Positions 13,537 through 21,535 of a stretch of 35,311 nt of DNA are shown here, one piece after another (positions within the stretch are counted from its first letter, which is position 1; each line of letters opens with the position of its first letter). A model generated the notes under the pieces. It had not been told where the DNA came from, made no database searches, and saw nothing but the letters and a program-made list of their open reading frames with translations. The translations under genes and the position numbers were made by a program. This DNA comes from a virus, in the IMG/VR virus record IMGVR_UViG_3300035138_000009, positions 1 through 35,311 of that record, one strand, 5' to 3'.

Positions 13537-14421
13537 CTAGCTAGTTGGTGCTGTCGCGTCGCTGACGATCTTCTGTACCCATCCATACGCAGCACTTGGA
13601 CGCTCGCCATAAGCATATTCATCATAATGATAAACATGCTCACCGCCTCCACCACGCTTCTCATTACGGACAGCTACGACACGAGGTGCTCGGCCTTGAA
13701 CCAGCACGATACCTTCCTTGGCGAAAACGCCTCCAGTAGCATCGGCACTAGCGTCAATGGAGATGTTGCCATCTTCCGTCACTTGACAACCAGCGATGGG
13801 CAAGTCGAACATATTGCTCAACACCCGTGCGGTTGGGCCTTCATTAACCACGTAGGTTCCAACACCAGCAACCAGTTCGTCGTATAGGTCTTTTATCTGG
13901 AAGCCATGAAGCACCGCGTATATAGGCTTCATTCCAGGTTCAGTTGCGTTGCTAGTGATGTTGTAAACCGCAGCGGCTATGTGACCACTGGTCAAGACAC
14001 CGCCAGCACCAGGACTCGCCGTGGTAGCACCAGTAGAGAAAACGGTTAGCCCGTCCTCGTCCTTTTTGCGCTGGATAGCGTTCTGCCCTAGTTGACCAAT
14101 CTTCGCAAAGCCCTTTCGGTTAATGCGCGCTCGAACACGGTCGGTGATGAAAGTTTCGATTCCGACCACGGTCGGCGTGACGGTCAACAGGCTATCAGCT
14201 ATCTGCTGAGGGTTATCGAGATCGGTGGTCTCGGTGATGGCTTGGGCAGTTAATTGTGAGTAACTGATTTCTTGCCACGACAATCCGATGCCTTCGCCCA
14301 GAGTTACTTTGTCACAAAGACCAGGGACAACGCCCTCGAACTCACGGACTATCCTAGCAGAGCTACGAACATCGTCAAGACTGTCGGCAACAGAACCAGT
14401 TGTAGTCCATCCTACAGCCAT
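13537..14421 (-). CDS. Major capsid protein, HK97-like
   Basis: 294 residues. It has a helical N-arm (VADSLDDVRSSARIVREFEG), a spine-helix-like part (FITDRVRARINRKGFAKIGQLGQNAIQRKKDEDG) and beta-rich remainder including IYAVLHGFQIKDLYDELV and a Gly-rich loop before HVYHYDEYAYGERP. This is the usual plan and length of a small HK97-fold coat protein. It is preceded by the scaffold gene, has a strong ribosome site (AAAAGGAGTGAAACTAA) and no fused protease. It would form the icosahedral shell. Identification rests on gene order and layout, not on a signature motif. Confidence 0.85.
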   Translation of the reverse strand: MAVGWTTTGSVADSLDDVRSSARIVREFEGVVPGLCDKVTLGEGIGLSWQEISYSQLTAQAITETTDLDNPQQIADSLLTVTPTVVGIETFITDRVRARINRKGFAKIGQLGQNAIQRKKDEDGLTVFSTGATTASPGAGGVLTSGHIAAAVYNITSNATEPGMKPIYAVLHGFQIKDLYDELVAGVGTYVVNEGPTARVLSNMFDLPIAGCQVTEDGNISIDASADATGGVFAKEGIVLVQGRAPRVVAVRNEKRGGGGEHVYHYDEYAYGERPSAAYGWVQKIVSDATAPTS

Positions 14422-14436
14422 TTAGTTTCACTCCTT

Positions 14437-15216
14437 TTAAGATTCTTCGATGATTTTGTTGTATCTGTCTATGTTTTCCTTGCTCATAGGCAGTTCTTGG
14501 CTAGCAAACGCCTTCATGAAAGCGACGTCAGAACCAGGAGCGACTCCCTGTGAAGTCGCCGTGGAGACTGAGTTGGCCTCGACACCAGCGTCGGTCAGCT
14601 TTTTCTCAAGGTCTTGCAATCTCTTCTCGAAACCAGCAGACACGGTTTTCTGATTCTCCTTTAATATTTTTGCAACAGACGCGTCGAATCTAGTTCTCCC
14701 CTCGACATAATTCTTAGCATCCTCCGCCCAATCAATCCGTTCATCGTTGGGGTCTATTTCGAGTTCTTTCAGATGGGCAGTCAAACCACCTTGTATAGCT
14801 TGTGCCATCTCTGCCTGTTGCCGTCGTAGGTTATCCTCTTTTTCCCACTCTTCCTTCTGCTCTTTTTCCGAGCGAAGCTGAGCGAGTTCCAAGTCCTTAG
14901 CTACATCTGGGTCAAGTTCACTAAACTTACCACGGGTTGAGCTAAGTAAACCCTCTGCGGCTTTTGCCCGCCGCTCGGCTCTTTCTGCCCTTGCCTGTTC
15001 AGCTTTGTTGCGGTCTTGCTGTGCTTGGAGTTCCCTACGACCAGTCTCCTTGGCCAACTGAACCGCTTGTTCTATCATTTGCTGAACCTTGTCTGTTGTC
15101 AAAGGCTCTTGTTCTTGCCCAGTCTGCCCCTCAGTTTGAGTTGCTTCTTGGGTCTGTGAAGTCTGTTCCTGTGAAACTGACTCCTGTTGAACGTTTCCCT
15201 GAACGTCCTCTGGCAT
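14437..15216 (-). CDS. Scaffold protein
   Basis: 259 residues. The N-terminal 60 residues are Gln/Glu-rich and disordered (QESVSQEQTSQTQEATQTEG), followed by a long coiled coil (RNKAEQARAERAERRAKAAE) and further helices (GFEKRLQDLEKKLTDAGVEA). The composition is typical of capsid scaffolding proteins, which guide coat assembly and then leave. ATG 15216 after AAGGAGGGCGAA; an earlier in-frame ATG lies inside the small gene upstream. Directly precedes the coat gene. Confidence 0.9.
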   Translation of the reverse strand: MPEDVQGNVQQESVSQEQTSQTQEATQTEGQTGQEQEPLTTDKVQQMIEQAVQLAKETGRRELQAQQDRNKAEQARAERAERRAKAAEGLLSSTRGKFSELDPDVAKDLELAQLRSEKEQKEEWEKEDNLRRQQAEMAQAIQGGLTAHLKELEIDPNDERIDWAEDAKNYVEGRTRFDASVAKILKENQKTVSAGFEKRLQDLEKKLTDAGVEANSVSTATSQGVAPGSDVAFMKAFASQELPMSKENIDRYNKIIEES

Positions 15217-15227
15217 TTCGCCCTCCT

Positions 15228-15368
15228 TTATTTGGACTTCTTCTGCTTCACTTCTCCGGCATAACTTTTGCCATCTATGAAGCAAATTCTCATGTACTTA
15301 TCCTTGCCAACTTTCTTAGTCCTAACTCTACCTCCTCTACTAACACAAGATTCAAATTCCTTGGGCAT
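15228..15368 (-). CDS. Small basic hypothetical protein
   Basis: 46 residues, strongly basic (RGGRVRTKKVGKDKYMRI...EVKQKKSK), with a compact beta-like centre (YMRICFIDGKSYAGEV). The stop is 11 bases before the scaffold start, and the ATG follows the previous stop closely, as expected for a coupled gene. The ribosome site is weak. Small basic genes of this kind are often found between portal and scaffold genes in metagenomic phages; role unknown. Confidence 0.65.
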   Translation of the reverse strand: MPKEFESCVSRGGRVRTKKVGKDKYMRICFIDGKSYAGEVKQKKSK

Positions 15369-15371
15369 GAC

Positions 15372-15638
15372 TTATCTCAGACCCCCTTTTAGGTTATTAA
15401 GGAAGTTTAGAATAGACTGTTGATTGGCCTGTCTCTCCTTAGCATATTGTGTTATTGGCCCACGTTTAAGGCCGAACTGCTGTTCGGCAATATCAAGGTT
15501 AGAAGGGGCAGCACCAGTCGTTCTCATGTGCCTGTAAGTTTCCCAAGCTTGTCTTGTCATAGCACCTCTAGTATTTCCTTGGTGCCTCCGACGGAAGTTC
15601 TTTAGGTATTGTTCATAAGTTGCTTCTCCGTATGGCAT
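15372..15638 (-). CDS. Hypothetical basic protein
   Basis: 88 residues, basic and helical with Arg/Gln-rich segments (YLKNFRRRHQGNTRGAMTRQAWETY, KERQANQQSILNFLNNLKGG). The start follows TTAAGGAGGCGCAG. It lies between the large internal virion protein and the scaffold, so it could be an internal or packaging-associated protein, but I see no motif. Confidence 0.75.
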   Translation of the reverse strand: MPYGEATYEQYLKNFRRRHQGNTRGAMTRQAWETYRHMRTTGAAPSNLDIAEQQFGLKRGPITQYAKERQANQQSILNFLNNLKGGLR

Positions 15639-15648
15639 CTGCGCCTCC

Positions 15649-18600
15649 TTAATAACTATAGAATTGGCTATAAGCCCATTGAACCTGTGGATTTCTCTGT
15701 CTCATCATCTTACGGTATTTGGCTATCATCTCTCTTGCCCTGAGAATCTGTGGGTATTTCCTCAAAATCCTTCTTGCTTGCTTAGGGTCAGTTCTTTCAA
15801 GAAGTTGAATCCTCTCAGACAAGTCTTTGAGGGCAGGAGGATATTGTGACCAAACTTGGTCGGCAATGGCCCAATATGGACGTAGGATTTCCCTAGCTTG
15901 CTCTAGCAACTTCATCTCACTTGGCTTGTCAATCCACCGTGAGCCACGATATTCCTCGATGTAATCTAACGCCTGCTGTCCGTGCTTCACAAGGAACGCT
16001 TGTTCTCTTATTTCGGCCTCGTCGAAGCGGTAGTTTCCAAACTCATCGTACATATCAGGGGCAAACACCGTCTGGTAATATTCCCTGCGGAGGACATCTC
16101 CAGGGTTCATCTCCTTGGCCTTCTCAGGGTCTATTGGCTGTTGATAATAGTTTACGATATCCTCGTATTCCTTACGAGATGCCCTAGATGCGTAGGCGGT
16201 TCGGCGGTAGTCGCTAGCAGCGTTGACCCTCTCACGGAAAGTCACGCCATCACCCGTAGCTCTAAACTCCTTGACGGCAAGGTCTATCTCTTCTCGGTAG
16301 GCGTCTTCAACTCCTTTGCCCTCACTAAGCCATTGTTCCATCAAGGTTGGAGTTCCAGCAGCGAACCTCTTTTCGTGTTCCTTCTCGGCGGCAACTATCT
16401 CAGGGTCAGTTTGCTCTAGCCTAAGCTGTGCTGCTTGACCAAGGCGAAGTCCAACCTCATCCCAGGTCATTCCGTACTGCCTTTGTGCAGCATCATCTCT
16501 AGCATCTTTCAGGTCGTCCGTGTAGGTTACGACACCGACACCAAAGAACCCAAGGGAACCTGGGATTCCACCAAGAAAACCATCCTGATGGGTAGCATCC
16601 ACCATATCCTGTATAGCAAGGGGCATCATCCTCTGATAAAATTGCCCCGCAACGCTATCGGCTGTCTTTGGTGGTAGGGCTTCTCCCATGTAACTTTCGC
16701 CTTTTAAGAGGTCATTTATAATGCCACTAGCAGGGGATAGCTTGGTTTGAACCATTCTGTCTACTATATCCTTGCGGTTCACCTTGTATATTCTCCCGCT
16801 CTCCGTGGCCTTCTTTTGGGCAGTTACTAACTCGGCGATGAATCTAGCATACTGGGTATATCCTGTCCATATATCCAGCCTAGTGTCCCCTATCTTTAAC
16901 TTTCCAAAATCGGAAGACCGTGGATCGGTTTCAACGTCAGCGGCTCCTGACAACTTAGCTGCGGTCAATATAGCTGACCCTGTTCCAAAGAATCTTGACA
17001 GCGTTTTCCATGCTTCCCGTCTAGCTAAGGCTGATGGAGACCAGAGATATTTGAATACTTGGAAACGTGATACAATCAGCTTTGGGGCAAAGAATATGGC
17101 GTTTAATAGACCACCCGCCCTTCGGAAAGCTCCTGCACCGAGACTGCCTCGGCCAGTTATAGCGTTGATGAACCCAGCCACCTCTCGATAGTCCTGCTCA
17201 GTTACTTTCCATCCAGCTTGTTCCGCCCAACCTAAAATCTGTTCTCCTATATTAGACCTCATGTTGTTTAAGCCAGTGACGTAGCCTCGGTTGGACATCT
17301 TGACAAAGTTAACGTTGCCGAGTTTAGGATATTTATCGGCAATCTTATCAAAGATGTCTGTCATGAACGGCTCTTCCCGTTCTATTAGTTTTGTCGTTGC
17401 CTTCCTACTAGGGACAGCGGTTATTTCTAATCCATGATCCATTAGCAGTTGTGTCTTAGGTCTTGCCCTAATCATATCATCAACAACAAAGGCAGCGTCG
17501 TCACTAAATAAAGCTCTCAATGATGGTCGGAATGTTCTTAGTGTAGTCTTTGGATATCCTGCTAGACCGATTGCCCCCTGTCGGAGTAGGTAGGAGGCGT
17601 CACAAGAGGCTAGTAAAGCTCGGGGCATATTGGCTATGCTAACTACATTACTCCATAGCCGTTGTCCTAGCGACCTCTGTTTCAATAACTCTTCAGCGAG
17701 TTCCTTTCCGAACACGTCTTCAAGAACACTTATCTCATGGTTAGCTAGAGGTTTGAGCAGCATCATCTTTTGAAATGCCTCGAAAGCAACCACACGGCCA
17801 AAACCTTTCCCGTACTCTATATTGGCATCCCCGACTACACTAGCTAATGTCTGCTGGTCTTTTTGAAGGTCGTTGATTAACTTCTGGGCTTCTTCACCTA
17901 CGGTTGCCTCTGGATATTTACCTTCTAATTTCTTTAGGGCGGCAAAGTGAGCCTCAAGGTCTTCCATTCCTTTAGACCTTAACTCTTGGAATGTTGCCTC
18001 ATATTCTCCAGAACGAGCAGCATGAACTGGTTTTCGCAAAGCCCTCGTCTCACGGGCAAGGCCACGGTATCCTTTGAACAGGCTAATTAGCCTATCTATT
18101 GCCCCTTGTTGCTCAGGTTTGAACCCTTCCGGCATCGCTGCTGTGACCGTGGTAGGCGGTTTCTTTGGAGGCTTGATAGGAGGTGCTCCCATGAATTCTG
18201 TAAGTCTTGCTGATGTATTTGGGAAGGATTTTACTGTTTTACCTTTGACAACCTTGGCAAAGACATCTGCCCATACCTCTTGGTAATCCTGTTGTCCATA
18301 AAGCCTTTCAAACTGTGGAGTGTATTTTAATTTCTTAAACTCTTTTTGGAAAGTTCCCCATAGGTCTTTAGGGAGAGTTTTAATGAAGTCTAGCTTATGG
18401 CCGATTTCGTGTAGTGCCGTATCTGTTAACCTATCGAGAACGATTATCTCTTTAGTCTCAGGTATATAGACTCCCCCTTGCTTTCCAGACGTTCGTATCA
18501 ATTCTTTATATATGTCTGGATCGCTTTCTTTTGTAATCACACGAACCCGATGGCCTAGTAAAGTAGTTTCCCTTGCCCCACTAGATAATCTTTGCTCTGC

Positions 18601-19731
18601 CTGTTTGGTTCCCTGCGCTAAGGCTTCCTTCTCTGTTTGGATAGCAATATCGCTTATTGTTTTTTGGTAGAGAGCTTTTCGTTCAGGTTTAATTTTAGAC
18701 AGTAGTATATCAATTTGTTCCTTTATTTGACTTTCAGTAAGACCCTCTATACTTATCTTGGCTTCATAAGGCAGAGAGAGTTTTGATGTGCCAAGTTGCA
18801 AATGTGGTTGATCAACTACTTTAATCTTAGGGTTACGGAGGTGAATCCAAGGTAAATCATATACATTATCTTTGTTCTTGATACCTATGAACCGCATGGT
18901 CAGGGTCTTCGCAGTTCTATGAGTATCGATAGTCTCGATGCCTCTCTCCCAAAAACCTTTAGCTAGATAAGAAGCGGCTTCGCCTTCACCTTCTTCTATC
19001 TCTCGAGCTAACTTTAAGCCAGTCCTAGATAGCCCTTCTTCTCCCTTAGTAGCTATAGGAGTAGCATACTTCCCTGCAGCTTTTCCTAGTGCCTTGACAA
19101 CAGGTTTCGCCGCCGTGCTAACAATCTTCCCAGTTGCCTTTTCAGCCAGTCCCCAAGGGCTGTATTCTAGGGCAGTTCCAGCCACGCGGCCAGCACGTCC
19201 CATACCACCAAGCCAACCAGCGATTCCTCTGCCAGCCGCCATTCCAGCCCTGCCTCCGACGGCGCCGATGCCTGGGATAGCCAACCACGGAATAGTCTCT
19301 ATTCCAAACTTCAGCCATCCTGGTACTCCTTGTTCATATTCTGCCCTCTCCCGTTCTAGCCAACTCATTCCTTCGCTGCCCTCGACACCTTTGGTAAACG
19401 GTGAGGTCACGATAGCCCCGAACGGCTCGGTGATGTGTTCACCAACCCACTCGAATGGGGCAGCAAACGTGGCTAGACCTTTTTGCCATAAGGGAACTTT
19501 GGTTGAAGACCAGATTTCCCCTAAACCAGGCTGTTCTGCCTCGGGCTGTTCGGTTGTTAAAGTTCTTGGTTCTGGCGCTCCCCCAACAAGGTCTGCCAGT
19601 TCGGGTATTCCAGCCAGTTTTGAAAAGGCTTGCTGTCTGTCCCTCTCTGGAAGGGCAGCAAGTTGCTTTTTATATAATTGTAGTGCACCAGGCGATAAGC
19701 CTCGGATTATCTCAGCTAATTCCCTAGCCAT
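15649..19731 (-). CDS. Large internal virion protein with zinc metallopeptidase domain
   Basis: 1360 residues, the largest gene. Residues 150-225 are glycine- and alanine-rich amphipathic segments (AGMAAGRGIAGWLGGMGRAG), as in DNA-ejection proteins that pass through the host envelope. At 441-445 is HEIGH, followed by E485-VWAD489, the zinc ligands and catalytic Glu of a gluzincin-like metallopeptidase; it could cut a host envelope protein or mature a virion protein. The remaining 800 residues are helical with many charged coiled parts and match the layout of phage 'large polyvalent' or internal core proteins. Encoded between portal-proximal genes and scaffold, as ejection proteins are. Start after GAAGGTAGT. 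Confidence 0.85.
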   Translation of the reverse strand: MARELAEIIRGLSPGALQLYKKQLAALPERDRQQAFSKLAGIPELADLVGGAPEPRTLTTEQPEAEQPGLGEIWSSTKVPLWQKGLATFAAPFEWVGEHITEPFGAIVTSPFTKGVEGSEGMSWLERERAEYEQGVPGWLKFGIETIPWLAIPGIGAVGGRAGMAAGRGIAGWLGGMGRAGRVAGTALEYSPWGLAEKATGKIVSTAAKPVVKALGKAAGKYATPIATKGEEGLSRTGLKLAREIEEGEGEAASYLAKGFWERGIETIDTHRTAKTLTMRFIGIKNKDNVYDLPWIHLRNPKIKVVDQPHLQLGTSKLSLPYEAKISIEGLTESQIKEQIDILLSKIKPERKALYQKTISDIAIQTEKEALAQGTKQAEQRLSSGARETTLLGHRVRVITKESDPDIYKELIRTSGKQGGVYIPETKEIIVLDRLTDTALHEIGHKLDFIKTLPKDLWGTFQKEFKKLKYTPQFERLYGQQDYQEVWADVFAKVVKGKTVKSFPNTSARLTEFMGAPPIKPPKKPPTTVTAAMPEGFKPEQQGAIDRLISLFKGYRGLARETRALRKPVHAARSGEYEATFQELRSKGMEDLEAHFAALKKLEGKYPEATVGEEAQKLINDLQKDQQTLASVVGDANIEYGKGFGRVVAFEAFQKMMLLKPLANHEISVLEDVFGKELAEELLKQRSLGQRLWSNVVSIANMPRALLASCDASYLLRQGAIGLAGYPKTTLRTFRPSLRALFSDDAAFVVDDMIRARPKTQLLMDHGLEITAVPSRKATTKLIEREEPFMTDIFDKIADKYPKLGNVNFVKMSNRGYVTGLNNMRSNIGEQILGWAEQAGWKVTEQDYREVAGFINAITGRGSLGAGAFRRAGGLLNAIFFAPKLIVSRFQVFKYLWSPSALARREAWKTLSRFFGTGSAILTAAKLSGAADVETDPRSSDFGKLKIGDTRLDIWTGYTQYARFIAELVTAQKKATESGRIYKVNRKDIVDRMVQTKLSPASGIINDLLKGESYMGEALPPKTADSVAGQFYQRMMPLAIQDMVDATHQDGFLGGIPGSLGFFGVGVVTYTDDLKDARDDAAQRQYGMTWDEVGLRLGQAAQLRLEQTDPEIVAAEKEHEKRFAAGTPTLMEQWLSEGKGVEDAYREEIDLAVKEFRATGDGVTFRERVNAASDYRRTAYASRASRKEYEDIVNYYQQPIDPEKAKEMNPGDVLRREYYQTVFAPDMYDEFGNYRFDEAEIREQAFLVKHGQQALDYIEEYRGSRWIDKPSEMKLLEQAREILRPYWAIADQVWSQYPPALKDLSERIQLLERTDPKQARRILRKYPQILRAREMIAKYRKMMRQRNPQVQWAYSQFYSY

Positions 19732-19732
19732 A

Positions 19733-20782
19733 CTACCTTCTCGCGTACGTCAATCCAGGGAAACTCCCCGAAGGTGCCGACCTCATCCAAAGTCGCTTCT
19801 GCACGTCTTCAGGGGTTGCTCCTGTTCTCGCCTTTTCATATCCGAACCACTGTTGTTGAGCACTTGGAGTCATTCGGGCAGCATATTGAGCAGATGGTGT
19901 CGTTAATTCTGGTAATCCAGTTAGATTGGTTTCCTGCCCCGATGTTAATTGTTGCCCAGTTGTCATTGAACCTTGTGATAGTGGAACCATCCACGGTTGA
20001 ACCTGACTACCCAAGTCGGACTCAAGTCCGTATTGTAGCCAAGACATAGGGTTGGCTGACAGTTCTGCTAATCTTTGTTGCTTCTCTGCCTCTTGCTGCT
20101 GCTCCCACTGTTCCTGTTCCATTAGCATCTGCCGTTTTGCAAGGCGTAGTTGCTCTTTTTGGTAAGGAGAAACATAATCTGGTGGAGCCTCATATTCCCC
20201 ACTGTACGGGTTAAATGTCCAACCTTCATAGGCTCCGCCTTTGGCGTAAGGTTCGTAAGTTCGTGGCTCCTCGGTTTCCCTCATTGGGGCAGCCTCAGTC
20301 CACTCCATGTATTCTTTTCCATCAGCATCAAGGTACACTGGAACCAAGTAACCGTTCATCTCTTCTAGTCGGACGAAGTTACCGAGACCACCAAGCTCCT
20401 CGCCTAATGTGGCCCCCAATGCTTCATCAGCTTGTGACTGCTGGTAGGCTTCCATTTCTGTCGCCGTTGGGGTAGCTACCTCAAGGTTCCACTCCTCTTG
20501 GGGATATCCCAGTTCTTGTAGCTTCTGCGCAGCTGTCCAAGAAAGTTGGGGCATACCCTGTTGGTATCTAGTTGCTCGGCCACTGGGGGCCTGATATCGT
20601 TGTCCCCAAGGAGCCATGAACCCTTCTCCTGCAACTGTCTGCCACGGCCAAAGCGGTTGATATTGGAACCACGGCGCTGATTCTGCCTGATATTCAGGCT
20701 CTACGTACCAACCTTTTTCCTCAGACCATTGCACTAGTCCACCAGTTCTATTTGCTTGGTCTCTAGCTTGTTCAAATTCCAT
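19733..20782 (-). CDS. Gln/Pro-rich internal virion protein candidate
   Basis: 349 residues with low-complexity composition rich in Gln, Glu, Pro, Tyr and Trp (APWFQYQPLWPWQTVAGEGF, EYEAPPDYVSPY) and one coiled segment (RLAKRQMLMEQEQWEQQQEAE). No enzyme motif. Directly upstream of the 1360-residue protein with only one base between stop and start, so probably a partner in the internal core or ejection complex. ATG at 20782 after AAGGAGAACTAC. Confidence 0.8.
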   Translation of the reverse strand: MEFEQARDQANRTGGLVQWSEEKGWYVEPEYQAESAPWFQYQPLWPWQTVAGEGFMAPWGQRYQAPSGRATRYQQGMPQLSWTAAQKLQELGYPQEEWNLEVATPTATEMEAYQQSQADEALGATLGEELGGLGNFVRLEEMNGYLVPVYLDADGKEYMEWTEAAPMRETEEPRTYEPYAKGGAYEGWTFNPYSGEYEAPPDYVSPYQKEQLRLAKRQMLMEQEQWEQQQEAEKQQRLAELSANPMSWLQYGLESDLGSQVQPWMVPLSQGSMTTGQQLTSGQETNLTGLPELTTPSAQYAARMTPSAQQQWFGYEKARTGATPEDVQKRLWMRSAPSGSFPGLTYARR

Positions 20783-21047
20783 GTAGTTCTCCTTCTTCGA
20801 GAGCAAGAACCTTGTCGTATTCTTTGTTGAATATCAGATTGCTCAACGGGTTTGGCTCAGGCCCATAGACTTGCCCCAGAAGAATTTTATCTTGGGCAGT
20901 CCAAAGTTCATAAGGCTTGCCAAGCAGTTTCTCTGGATTAATCGTGACTTCTAGTTGCTCTTGAATTTCCATCATGTATTCGTCAACAACGTCAACAATC
21001 AATCCTAGAGTTTCGTCTATAGATTGGATTAAATCTTCTTGTTTCAT
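20772..21047 (-). CDS. Hypothetical helical protein
   Basis: 90 residues, acidic, with a helical first half (IDETLGLIVDVVDEYMMEIQEQLEV) and a second part LLGKPYELWTAQDKILLGQVYGPE. The ATG overlaps the stop of the amidase gene (ATGA), and its end overlaps the next gene by 11 bases. No family recognised. An earlier in-frame start would lie inside the amidase gene without a ribosome site. Confidence 0.75.
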   Translation of the reverse strand: MKQEDLIQSIDETLGLIVDVVDEYMMEIQEQLEVTINPEKLLGKPYELWTAQDKILLGQVYGPEPNPLSNLIFNKEYDKVLALEEGELHGI

Positions 21048-21535
21048 CCAACCGCCTTTAGGAAGTCGGTGATTATTGGGCAATCATATTTCGAGCCAAT
21101 TCCTTTTCCAAGGTCTCGGCATATTTCAAATACTAGTTCCCAACAAGTATATTTGTTGTCGAGCAATCTAGGTATCTTTCGGTTCAGAAAGTGTCGAATC
21201 AAGTATTGAATGGCTGTCCAAAAATAGATTTGAACATCATACTTTTTTCCTAGATATGTGTTGGCTACGAAAGCCATTTCCTCTGGACTTATAGTGTTAG
21301 AGAACCAACGGTGAACTCGATATGTTTCGTCCTTCCGAAGAATCCGTTTCCGTGATTTGGGGGAAGTTCCCTCTATAATCCAGACTTTACCTTGTGAATC
21401 TATGTTATACACGATAGCAAGGTGCCATCCCCAACGATCCCACCAAGGTTCGTATAGTCCTAAAGGAAAAGATATTATTGCTGCTACCGACCCCTCTCTT
21501 TTGAACTCAATGATGTCGGCGATTTTTATTTGTAT
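21044..21535 (-). CDS. Permuted papain-fold (NlpC/P60, YiiX-like) amidase or peptidase, likely AUA start
   Basis: 163 residues in the circularly permuted order, with His before Cys. The start ADIIEFKREG is the family's DIIEF strand, His38 lies in WGWHLAIVYN, GKKYD is at 96-100, and the nucleophile is Cys131 in YTCWELV. The permuted group cleaves amide or thioester bonds in peptidoglycan or lipids, so this may act as a virion-borne cell-wall hydrolase. No ATG/GTG/TTG occurs before the GTG at 21412, which lies after the catalytic His and would give a dead protein. ATA at 21533-21535 follows a perfect GGAGGT by five bases, inside the end of the portal gene. A second ATA is two codons later. Confidence 0.8.
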   Translation of the reverse strand: MQIKIADIIEFKREGSVAAIISFPLGLYEPWWDRWGWHLAIVYNIDSQGKVWIIEGTSPKSRKRILRKDETYRVHRWFSNTISPEEMAFVANTYLGKKYDVQIYFWTAIQYLIRHFLNRKIPRLLDNKYTCWELVFEICRDLGKGIGSKYDCPIITDFLKAVG

